Source: Vibrio pelagius
GTDB taxonomy: Bacteria > Pseudomonadota > Gammaproteobacteria > Enterobacterales > Vibrionaceae
Length of the DNA stretch: 64,000 nucleotides
Reading direction: 5' to 3'
Assembly (NCBI RefSeq): GCF_024347575.1
Contig: NZ_AP025503.1
Span: forward strand, 930,001 to 994,000
Below the pieces are notes generated by a model. The model was given only the letters and a program-made list of their open reading frames with translations, was not told the origin of the DNA and did not search any database. Numbering within the stretch: the stretch's first letter is position 1; the number at the start of each line of letters is the position of its first letter. The translations under genes were made by a program, and so were the position numbers. This document shows positions 9,907 to 17,280 of the stretch, one piece after another.

Positions 9907-9935
9907 AATAAAAAAGGGTCGCTAGTCGCGACCCC
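9907..9935 (-). terminator. Terminator of fadL copy 2
   Basis: A GGGTCGC/GCGACCC stem, read on the minus strand, is followed by a T-run, directly downstream of the second FadL gene. Confidence 0.8.
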
Positions 9936-9961
9936 TTAGTGTTTTCAAGCTTTTGCTTTGA

Positions 9962-11230
9962 TTAGAAGCTGCGGCTGTATTGTAGACCTAGTAGAATTGC
10001 ATCTGCGTGTGTCGTTGCTGAGATAGATGTCACACCAAGACTTTCGTTTACACTCGTATCATCACCTAGTAAGTAAGTGAAGCCAAAGTCGACGTTAGAT
10101 GCTGTGTCGATGTGGTAAGTAAAGCCTGCAGAGAACCATTGGCGGTCAGAGTCTGGTACAGAGATTGATGTTAAGCTATCCTGAGCGCTTGTGTCATACA
10201 TGTAACCAGCACGTAGAGTCCAATCTGTGTTCAAGTAGTAAGTACCACCGATAGCGTAATGCCAGCCATCTTGCCATTTGTAGTCTTTCTGGTATGAGCC
10301 AGTACCTCCACTTAGTGCGTAAGCTAATGTCGATTGCGTCGGATCTAAGTTTTCAAAATCGATTGAATCAAAAGCACTCCAACCAATCCATTGTACTGAG
10401 TAGTGAACGGCAAATTTGGTATCTTCAATTTTGTGGAAGCCCGAGAACTCAGCCATATCTGGCAACGGCAGGGTTATTTCCTGTCCGTAATCATCTTCTG
10501 CTGTGAATTCAGGACTATAGCGGTAAGAAAGACCAAATCTGTTGTTTTCATCTAACTCATAAACGGTACCAACATTGAAGCCTACAGCCCAACCTGTTGC
10601 GCCATCAACGTCAAGTAGTGCTGTGCCTGCAGATGGACCGAAACCTGCACCAGCAGTTCGCTTCATTGTTCCTTCACCGTAGATCACATCAAGACCAGCA
10701 CCGAAACTCCATTGATCATTTAGACGGTATGAACCAGCAACACCTAGGTTGATGCTCATTACATCTGTCAAGCCGCCATATTCACTTGCTAAGTAATCAT
10801 CAGAAAACTCAGTCTTAGTACCGAAGTTAGAGTAAGCATTAACACCCCAAGCAAACTTATCGTTCACAGGAACAATCAAATGGATGTTTGGTGCAACAGA
10901 AGTGTCACCGACATCATCTACATCACCAACAGGCAAAGTACCGCCACCTGTAGTGTAAGAGGCATCTTTTACCTCAATCATCGAAGTAATTGTTTCAAAA
11001 CCAAGAGAAAGCTCAGTTTTGTCAAACAGCGCCATTGCTGCTGGGTTACGTGCCATTACTGACGCGTTATCTGCGATTACTGCATCACCAGCGAAAGCAC
11101 GGCCGATACCTGTTGCTGATTGTGCGTTAAGTTGGAAACCTGCTGCCATTGCTTGTGAAGAGGCGAGTGTAATTGTCGTAATTGTCGCTGCCAAGAGAGA
11201 CTTTTTAAACAGACGCGTGTTGTTTGTCAT
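9962..11230 (-). CDS. FadL-family outer-membrane fatty acid transporter (copy 2)
   Basis: A 422-aa FadL paralogue with signal peptide (ending MAAGFQL), the hatch sequence SATGIGRAFAG and NPAAMALF, and a C-terminal QYSRSF barrel signal. It lies 299 bp upstream of fadL copy 1, and each copy seems to have its own terminator, so they are likely separate transcripts. The two proteins are clearly diverged, suggesting different substrate ranges rather than recent duplication. Confidence 0.9.
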   Translation of the reverse strand: MTNNTRLFKKSLLAATITTITLASSQAMAAGFQLNAQSATGIGRAFAGDAVIADNASVMARNPAAMALFDKTELSLGFETITSMIEVKDASYTTGGGTLPVGDVDDVGDTSVAPNIHLIVPVNDKFAWGVNAYSNFGTKTEFSDDYLASEYGGLTDVMSINLGVAGSYRLNDQWSFGAGLDVIYGEGTMKRTAGAGFGPSAGTALLDVDGATGWAVGFNVGTVYELDENNRFGLSYRYSPEFTAEDDYGQEITLPLPDMAEFSGFHKIEDTKFAVHYSVQWIGWSAFDSIDFENLDPTQSTLAYALSGGTGSYQKDYKWQDGWHYAIGGTYYLNTDWTLRAGYMYDTSAQDSLTSISVPDSDRQWFSAGFTYHIDTASNVDFGFTYLLGDDTSVNESLGVTSISATTHADAILLGLQYSRSF

Positions 11231-11320
11231 TTATTAATTCCTTTATTTATCCGCCTCTACAGGGCGATTTATTTGAGCTTTTGCTCAATGGGGCTGATCC
11301 TAAGCGTAAGTATAGAGTAT

Positions 11321-11335
11321 ACAAATCCGACCATT
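11321..11335 (-). promoter_or_regulatory. FadR-like site upstream of fadL copy 2
   Basis: On the minus strand the sequence AATGGTCGGATTTGT keeps most of the FadR operator TGGTCnGACnTG, with one weak half. It lies about 90-105 bp upstream of the start codon at 11230. Confidence 0.4.
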
Positions 11336-11460
11336 AAAAAATTTGAGCATAAAATTACGGAAATGACGCCTATCTGACACGAAAATGGTAGGAAACGCTG
11401 TTTTTTAGAGTTTTAACTCTAGCGTTATATTTTTTGTGAATGGTTGAGGTTTTATCTATA

Positions 11461-11500
11461 AAGCAAAGCCCAGCAATATCAGTGATATAGTGCTGGGCTC
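11461..11500 (-). terminator. Terminator of the ECF sigma/DUF3379 operon
   Basis: A perfect 9-bp stem (AGCCCAGCA/TGCTGGGCT) has a smaller ATATCA/TGATAT stem nested inside it. Read on the minus strand it is followed by TTTGCTTT. Confidence 0.7.
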
Positions 11501-11527
11501 AGTGTTTACGGGCGTTTGACGAGCAGG

Positions 11528-12256
11528 TTAGCTCATCGGTTTGATCATTTTAGATAACTTTTCTGCAATTTTGTCGACATCTTCACCTTCCATGCCAACG
11601 AGTATCAAACTGCTGTCATCGATAGGGGTAATAGAACCAGACATGCCATCTTCTTCGAAGTTTTGGCTTTTGTCTGAAGGTATCCCCGTTAAAAACAGCG
11701 TGACTTTGCCTTTTTCGCCTTGGAATACCATGTGCATGGCATTGGATTTACCAAAGCCGCAGTGGTTTAGGTAATAGACGTGATATGGGAAAGTATCATC
11801 AAATTGGAACGCGAATGGGTTCATCTTAGTATTGATTTGCTCAGACGATACATTCTCATCCAATACTTCAACAAACGGCTTTTCAGTGACCACATGTTTC
11901 AGAGCCGTATCCGCTAAGCTCGCTTGAGCAGGGGACACAAGTGCATTGCCCCAATTTATCTGTCCCACGAGTAACCCAGCGACAAACGCAACCGATGCGG
12001 CCATTGCCATTGCACGGCGAGCAAAAGTAGGCTTAACCACTTTACTCTCTTCATAAGAGGTTTGATTGAACAAGATGCGATCGGCAAGATCGTCAGGCAC
12101 ATCGACGTTCATGGCTGAATGAATTTGCTTATCGAGAGCAAGAACATCATCCAAGAATTTACTGTTGGCCTCACTGTTTGTTGCAGCATCCATGATGTCT
12201 TGATTTCGTTGTTTCGGTTCCGACAATATACGACGACGGAATTCTAAATCATCCAT
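11528..12256 (-). CDS. DUF3379 membrane protein, putative anti-sigma factor
   Basis: A 242-aa protein of the DUF3379 type with a cytoplasmic N-terminal part, one membrane segment (about residues 82-100, MAASVAFVAGLLVG) and a periplasmic C-terminal domain containing HVYYLNHCGFG. It overlaps the upstream ECF sigma gene by 8 bp. That coupling plus the single-span topology is the classic arrangement of a sigma factor and its anti-sigma factor. The role is inferred from context, as no catalytic motif is seen. Confidence 0.8.
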   Translation of the reverse strand: MDDLEFRRRILSEPKQRNQDIMDAATNSEANSKFLDDVLALDKQIHSAMNVDVPDDLADRILFNQTSYEESKVVKPTFARRAMAMAASVAFVAGLLVGQINWGNALVSPAQASLADTALKHVVTEKPFVEVLDENVSSEQINTKMNPFAFQFDDTFPYHVYYLNHCGFGKSNAMHMVFQGEKGKVTLFLTGIPSDKSQNFEEDGMSGSITPIDDSSLILVGMEGEDVDKIAEKLSKMIKPMS

Positions 12257-12812
12257 TATGTTGCCCCCTTTCTGCCTCTTCTGAATCCAACATCTCTTTG
12301 AGCTGGTTTCGCGCCCTAAATAATCGTGTCATTACCGTATTTTTATTTAGCTCCAAGACCTCTGCGATCTCTTCACCACTGAAACCACCGATCACCTGAA
12401 GAAAAAGAGGTTCACGGTAATCAACGTCTAATTTCATGATCTGGGCTTGAAGCCACTGGTGCTGGTGATGTGGGTCATCACTGACTTTAGCATCGTTGCC
12501 GTGGTCATCAATATCAACCAGATCAAACTGTTTGCGTTCAAAACGTCGGGCGTTTTCGCGGCGTAAAATCGTGATTAGCCATGATTTCGCTGCCTTTTCA
12601 TCTTGTAGGCTGTCTAGTGACTTCCAAGCCCTTAGGCAAGTTTCCTGCACTAGATCTTCGGCAATGCTTTTGTCTTTGCATAACCAATAGGCGTAGCGAA
12701 ATAGGTCTCGATGATAAGCACGCACGAGCGCTTCGTATTTTCTTTGTTTGTCCATATCAGAGTTGACCGGACGCTTGGCAGTTTTCTTTCCAAACATATT
12801 TATTATCGACAC
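12249..12812 (-). CDS. ECF-type RNA polymerase sigma factor
   Basis: Sigma-70 family factor with region 2 (RYAYWLCKDKSIAEDLVQET) and region 4 (FSGEEIAEVLELNKNTVMTRLFRARNQL), and no regions 1 or 3, hence ECF. The GTG at 12812 is chosen as start because a GGAGG lies 5 nt before it; the ATG four codons further upstream overlaps that ribosome-binding site. Other in-frame ATGs are at 12797 and 12755. It is coupled to the DUF3379 gene. Position beside two fadL genes suggests an envelope or lipid signal, which is inference. Confidence 0.88.
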   Translation of the reverse strand: MSIINMFGKKTAKRPVNSDMDKQRKYEALVRAYHRDLFRYAYWLCKDKSIAEDLVQETCLRAWKSLDSLQDEKAAKSWLITILRRENARRFERKQFDLVDIDDHGNDAKVSDDPHHQHQWLQAQIMKLDVDYREPLFLQVIGGFSGEEIAEVLELNKNTVMTRLFRARNQLKEMLDSEEAERGQHNG

Positions 12813-12957
12813 ATGAGCCTCCATATTCGCTCTGTGGATAGAGTGTCTTTGTTCGTTGTGCTTTGTTTTCTATGTTGTAATCGATTGGAGGAGGTAAAAT
12901 CACATTAAAATTGATCTACTTCAAAATCTGAGACTTCGAACAGGCTATAGTACATCT

Positions 12958-13119
12958 TGTCGTCTAGTTAGCCTTATGGCTAGCATGTTGAGCAAGACGA
13001 CACTTCCTTTTGAAGGCTGACTTTACTTTCTCCTAATCAGGAAACTGATTATTTTCAATTGGCGTAATGTTAATTGCTTTAAAACATTCCAACCACACAG
13101 TTCTGTGTGGTTTTTTTTT
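12958..13119 (+). ncRNA. Candidate small RNA with four hairpins
   Basis: The 538-bp gene-free stretch 12813-13350 holds an ordered set of hairpins. These are an outer TGTCGTCT/AGACGACA stem (12958-12965 with 12995-13002) enclosing a 7-bp stem (12967-12984), a short CCTT/AAGG hairpin (13006-13016), AATCAG-GAAA-CTGATT (13035-13050) with a GNRA-type loop, and a strong terminator (13092-13119). Upstream is a TATAGT -10-like box at 12946-12951 with a weak -35. An unpaired CTTTCTCCT at 13026-13034 could pair with Shine-Dalgarno sequences. No ORF runs through it. I do not recognise it as a named RNA. Confidence 0.55.
13092..13119 (+). terminator. Strong terminator of the candidate small RNA
   Basis: A perfect 9-bp stem ACCACACAG/CTGTGTGGT with a 2-nt TT spacer is followed by at least eight Ts. 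No protein gene ends upstream on this strand, so it must serve a non-coding transcript. Confidence 0.85.
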
Positions 13120-13276
13120 GCCTCAACAACTCAATAAGCAACACAACTCTTATGTTTCGCAAATGGTTGTTCTTGCATTTAGTTTAGCGCTTATTTGAGC
13201 CTTAATAATCTGAAAGGTTCGATTCAACATCACACTTCTTGTCAATGCCCGCTTTCTACCCGTGTCACGTTTATTT

Positions 13277-13330
13277 AAACGGCCGTTTGATTAAATTAAC
13301 AACTTCTTTACAATGTGTCAGGTCAGACCT
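13277..13330 (+). promoter_or_regulatory. fadIJ promoter with PsrA-like and FadR-like boxes
   Basis: TTGATT (13287-13292), a 16-bp spacer and TACAAT (13309-13314) form a plausible sigma-70 promoter. The palindrome AAACGGCCGTTT (13277-13288) overlaps the -35 and fits the PsrA-type AAAC-N4-GTTT pattern. AGGTCAGACCT (13320-13330) sits at the expected start of transcription and matches the FadR core GGTCnGACC. Repression by FadR relieved by acyl-CoA would be the known logic for this operon. Confidence 0.65.
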
Positions 13331-13350
13331 CTTACACTTAAGGAGAAACC

Positions 13351-14658
13351 ATGGGCAAACAGGAAGTCAAAACTCGTTCGGGAGAGCGTGTTGCCGTTGT
13401 CGCTGGATTACGAACCCCATTCGCTCGCCAAAGTACAGAATTTAGTCAAGTGCCTGCGGTAGATCTAGGAAAAATGGTCGTGAGCGAAATGCTTGCGAGA
13501 ACAGATATTGACCCTGCGCTGATTGAGCAGGTGGTATTTGGTCAAGTGGTTCAAATGCCAGAAGCGCCAAATATCGCGCGTGAAATTGTGCTGGGTACAG
13601 GAATGAACATTCACACAGACGCTTACAGTGTGACGCGTGCCTGTGCGACAAGTTTTCAAGCCGCGGCTAATGTTGCAGAAAGTATCATGGCAGGCACCAT
13701 TGATGTGGGCATTGCGGGTGGTGCAGATTCGTCATCTGTGCTACCGATTGGTGTGTCGAAGAAACTTGCGGCTAACCTGCTTGCTCTGAGCAAAACCAAA
13801 ACGCTAGGCCAAAAACTAAAAATACTAAAAAGCCTATCAGTGAAAGATTTAATGCCAGTTCCACCAGCGGTCGCTGAGTATTCTACCGGCTTGTCGATGG
13901 GACAAACGGCTGAACAGATGGCAAAAACGCATGGTATTTCGCGTGAAGAACAGGATGCGCTCGCTCACCGTTCACACTCTCTCGCTTCTCAAGCATGGAA
14001 AGACGGCAAGATCCAAGATGAAGTGATGACAGCTTTCCCTGCACCTTATAAGAAGTACATCTCAGAAGACAACAATATTCGCCATGAATCAACGCTAGAG
14101 GGCTACGCCAAACTGCGTCCAGCCTTTGACCGTAAATACGGCAGTGTGACGGCAGCAAACGCGACACCACTAACCGATGGTGCAGCAGCGGTTATGTTAA
14201 TGCGCGAAGGCAAAGCAAAAGAGCTTGGCTTAGAAGTGATGGGCTACATTCGTGGTTTCGCTTTCTCAGCAATCGGTGTTGAGACCGACATGCTAATGGG
14301 GCCAACTTACGCGACTTCAAAAGTGCTAGAGAATACAGGGTTAGAGCTGTCTGATCTGACGCTTATCGATATGCACGAAGCGTTTGCAGCACAAGCTCTG
14401 GCGAACGTGAAAATGTTTGCAAGTGATGAATTTGCTCAGCAAAACCTTGGTCGAGGTAAAGCGATTGGTGAAATCGATATGGACAAGTTCAACGTTCTCG
14501 GTGGTTCCATCGCTTATGGTCACCCATTTGCCGCAACTGGGGCACGTATGATGACGCAGACTCTGCGTGAACTGAAACGTCGTGGTGGTGGTTTAGCGTT
14601 GAATACAGCGTGTGCCGCTGGTGGTCTAGGTGCAGCAATGATCTTGGAGGTAGAGTAA
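13351..14658 (+). CDS. fadI: Acetyl-CoA acyltransferase FadI (3-ketoacyl-CoA thiolase)
   Basis: Beta subunit of the FadIJ beta-oxidation complex, cleaving 3-ketoacyl-CoA to acetyl-CoA and a shortened acyl-CoA. The 435-aa thiolase has the nucleophilic cysteine in [12 protein letters not shown] (residue 98), the [16 protein letters not shown] motif and the second catalytic cysteine in [10 protein letters not shown]. Good Shine-Dalgarno AAGGAG precedes the ATG. Its stop overlaps the fadJ start by one base. Confidence 0.96.
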   Translation: MGKQEVKTRSGERVAVVAGLRTPFARQSTEFSQVPAVDLGKMVVSEMLARTDIDPALIEQVVFGQVVQMPEAPNIAREIVLGTGMNIHTDAYSVTRACATSFQAAANVAESIMAGTIDVGIAGGADSSSVLPIGVSKKLAANLLALSKTKTLGQKLKILKSLSVKDLMPVPPAVAEYSTGLSMGQTAEQMAKTHGISREEQDALAHRSHSLASQAWKDGKIQDEVMTAFPAPYKKYISEDNNIRHESTLEGYAKLRPAFDRKYGSVTAANATPLTDGAAAVMLMREGKAKELGLEVMGYIRGFAFSAIGVETDMLMGPTYATSKVLENTGLELSDLTLIDMHEAFAAQALANVKMFASDEFAQQNLGRGKAIGEIDMDKFNVLGGSIAYGHPFAATGARMMTQTLRELKRRGGGLALNTACAAGGLGAAMILEVE

Positions 14659-16874
14659 TGTCTAATAATGCTGAAGTGAACACAGAAAACGAAGTTGCTA
14701 TCAATAATGAGTCAGCTCCAGCGTCAGCAGAGGAGGCGTTCTCGCTGAGCATCGATGACCAAAACATCGCTTGGTTAGCGATTGATGTTCCAAATGAAAA
14801 AATGAACACGCTACAGGCCGCCTTTGCTGAAGAGATGAAGAGCATCTTTGAACAACTCAAAGAGAAGCAAAATAGCGTTAAAGGTTTGATTGTTCACTCT
14901 TTGAAACCTGACAACTTCATTGCCGGCGCCGATGTTCGAATGCTAGACGCGTGCACCAGTGCCAGTGAAGCTGAATCGTTAGCAAGACAAGGCCAGGAGA
15001 TGTTCCAAGAGCTGTCTGACTTGCCATATCCGGTAGTGGCTGCGATTCACGGCCCATGTCTAGGTGGTGGTCTAGAGCTCGCTCTGGCGTGTGACTACCG
15101 AGTTTGTACTGATTCCGATAAAACCCGTTTAGGTCTTCCAGAGGTGCAGCTTGGTTTGTTACCGGGTTCTGGCGGCACGCAACGTTTGCCTCGTTTAATC
15201 GGCTTATTACCATCGCTGGATCTTATTTTAACGGGTAAGCAGTTACGTGCGAAAAAGGCGAACAAGCTAGGTGTTGTTGATGCTTGTGTGCCTGAAACTA
15301 TTCTATTGAAAGTCGCGCAAGACTTCGTTGAGAAGAACTCTGGTAGCAAGAAGGGCAAACGCCTTGCGTCGAAGAGCCAAGCTTCGACCAAAGAGAAATT
15401 GATTTCGCGTAACGGTTTGGGCCGTAAGGTTATTTTCGAACAGGCTGCGAAGAAGACCAACCAGAAAACACGCGGTAATTACCCAGCGGCTGACGCGATT
15501 CTTGACGTGATTCGTTATGGTCTAGAGCACGGTTTCGATAAAGGTTTGAAATATGAAGCGCAGCGTTTCTCTGAACTGGTAATGAGTGAGGAGTCTAAAG
15601 CGCTACGCTCTATTTTCTTCGCAACAACAGAAATGAAGAAAGAGCATGGTGCCGATGCTGAGCCAAATCGCGTTAACCGTGTGGGTGTGTTAGGTGGCGG
15701 CCTAATGGGTGCGGGTATCAGTCACGTAACAGTTGCCAAAGCTAAGGTGCCAGTTCGTATTAAAGATGTATCGAACGATGGTGTTCTGAACGCTCTGAAT
15801 TACAACTACAAGTTGTTCAACAAGCAGAAAAAGCGCCGTATCCTGAGTCGCGCAGGTCTGGAAAGCAAAATGCTCCAGCTGTCAGGTGGAATAGATTTTA
15901 CCAGCTTCAACCATATTGATGTGGTGATCGAGGCTGTATTCGAAGATCTAGATCTTAAGCAGAAGATGGTCGCGGATATCGAAGAAAACGCCAAGCCTGA
16001 AACCATCTTTGCCACTAACACCTCGTCTCTACCGATCCATAAGATTGCTGAGAAAGCAGCGCGTCCTGAGAATGTTGTTGGTCTTCACTACTTCAGCCCA
16101 GCAGAAAAAATGCCGTTGGTTGAAGTTATTCCTCATGAAGGCACGTCAGATCAGACAATCTCAACAGTGGTTGCTTTAGCCAAGAAGCAAGGCAAAACGC
16201 CTATCGTGGTAAAAGATAAAGCGGGTTTTTACGTAAACCGCATTCTGGCGCCATACATGAACGAAGCAGCTCACCTTTTGCTAGCGAATGAGCCTATCGA
16301 AAAGCTCGACAGTGCGCTGCTTGATTTCGGCTTTCCAGTAGGACCAATTACTCTACTAGACGAAGTGGGCGTAGATATCGGCGCGAAAATCATGCCGATC
16401 CTAGTCAATGAGTTGGGTGACCGCTTCCAAGGTCCTGATGTGTTCGATGTTCTACTGAACGATGACCGTAAAGGCCGCAAGAGCGGTAAGGGTTTCTACA
16501 CTTACAAAGGTAAGAAGAAAGAGGTCGACAAGTCAGTCTACAAACTTCTGAAACTTCAGCCTGATCCTAAGTTGAGTGATAACGATATCGCGATGCGTTG
16601 CGTGTTACCAATGCTAAATGAAGCGGTTCGCTGTCTCGATGAAGGCATAATTCGCAGCCCACGTGATGGCGACATCGGTGCTATCTTCGGTATCGGTTTC
16701 CCTCCGTTCCTAGGTGGTCCGTTCCGTTACATGGATCAAATTGGCGTGAAGTCGCTGGTTGAGATGATGAACGACTTTGCTGTGAAGTACGGCGATCGTT
16801 TCGCTCCGTGTGATGGTCTACTGACTCGCGCCGGTCTGGATGAGCCGTTCTATAATACCAATCACAGTAAGTAA
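14658..16874 (+). CDS. fadJ: Fatty acid oxidation complex alpha subunit FadJ
   Basis: Bifunctional enoyl-CoA hydratase and 3-hydroxyacyl-CoA dehydrogenase. The crotonase domain (residues about 30-215, [17 protein letters not shown]) is followed by the NAD-binding domain ([16 protein letters not shown], about 336-351) and C-terminal dehydrogenase domains. The start at 14658 overlaps the fadI stop; an ATG 16 codons upstream lies inside fadI and is rejected. The last codons (Asn-Thr-Asn-His-Ser-Lys and stop) lie in the end of a dispersed repeat element, so the native C-terminus has probably been replaced. Confidence 0.95.
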   Translation: MSNNAEVNTENEVAINNESAPASAEEAFSLSIDDQNIAWLAIDVPNEKMNTLQAAFAEEMKSIFEQLKEKQNSVKGLIVHSLKPDNFIAGADVRMLDACTSASEAESLARQGQEMFQELSDLPYPVVAAIHGPCLGGGLELALACDYRVCTDSDKTRLGLPEVQLGLLPGSGGTQRLPRLIGLLPSLDLILTGKQLRAKKANKLGVVDACVPETILLKVAQDFVEKNSGSKKGKRLASKSQASTKEKLISRNGLGRKVIFEQAAKKTNQKTRGNYPAADAILDVIRYGLEHGFDKGLKYEAQRFSELVMSEESKALRSIFFATTEMKKEHGADAEPNRVNRVGVLGGGLMGAGISHVTVAKAKVPVRIKDVSNDGVLNALNYNYKLFNKQKKRRILSRAGLESKMLQLSGGIDFTSFNHIDVVIEAVFEDLDLKQKMVADIEENAKPETIFATNTSSLPIHKIAEKAARPENVVGLHYFSPAEKMPLVEVIPHEGTSDQTISTVVALAKKQGKTPIVVKDKAGFYVNRILAPYMNEAAHLLLANEPIEKLDSALLDFGFPVGPITLLDEVGVDIGAKIMPILVNELGDRFQGPDVFDVLLNDDRKGRKSGKGFYTYKGKKKEVDKSVYKLLKLQPDPKLSDNDIAMRCVLPMLNEAVRCLDEGIIRSPRDGDIGAIFGIGFPPFLGGPFRYMDQIGVKSLVEMMNDFAVKYGDRFAPCDGLLTRAGLDEPFYNTNHSK

Positions 16875-17030
16875 GTGATCAAAAATAGCGCAGGGAAAAG
16901 GCTTGAGAACAAGGCGGCTTTTCTGCAACAGAGAGTTTCGATAAGTAGTTATTCTACAATCAAAAATTCTAACGCAGTTATCGAGCATTTTAACAAGCTA
17001 GGGTGAGCAATTATTTACTACGATTGGTAT
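16855..17030 (+). repeat. Dispersed MITE-like element, copy A (176 bp)
   Basis: Bounded by ATACCAATC at 16855 and GATTGGTAT ending at 17030, with imperfect terminal inverted repeats of about 23 bp. It is nearly identical, in reverse orientation, to 48265-48426; the two differ mainly in a central segment (about 25 versus 11 bp). It has no coding capacity. It overlaps the 3' end of fadJ and fills much of the 406-bp gene-free gap 16875-17280; the rest holds a terminator and nothing else I recognise. Confidence 0.85.
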
Positions 17031-17055
17031 AAGTAGAGTGGTATAAATTTATGAC

Positions 17056-17088
17056 AAAGCCCGTATCATTGACGATGCGGGCTTTTTT
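17056..17088. terminator. Terminator of fadIJ
   Basis: An AAGCCCG/CGGGCTT stem with inner ATC/GAT pairs is followed by six Ts. It lies between fadJ and the convergent M16 protease gene, with short A-runs on the left that may let it act on the other strand. Confidence 0.75.
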
Positions 17089-17280
17089 GTTTGGTGTGCG
17101 CAATAAGCATATTCCCGACTTACTCCTTCCTCCGTCTCGGAAATGACGGTAAAAGTTCGAGAAAAAATGACGTCATCTCCTAAAGCGACGAAGGAGCGTA
17201 GTAGGCGATCTCTTTTAGCGCGAGATAGTTTAAAAAAGGTTGATACGTTGACATCAACCTCTGTATTCACTGGCTATGAA

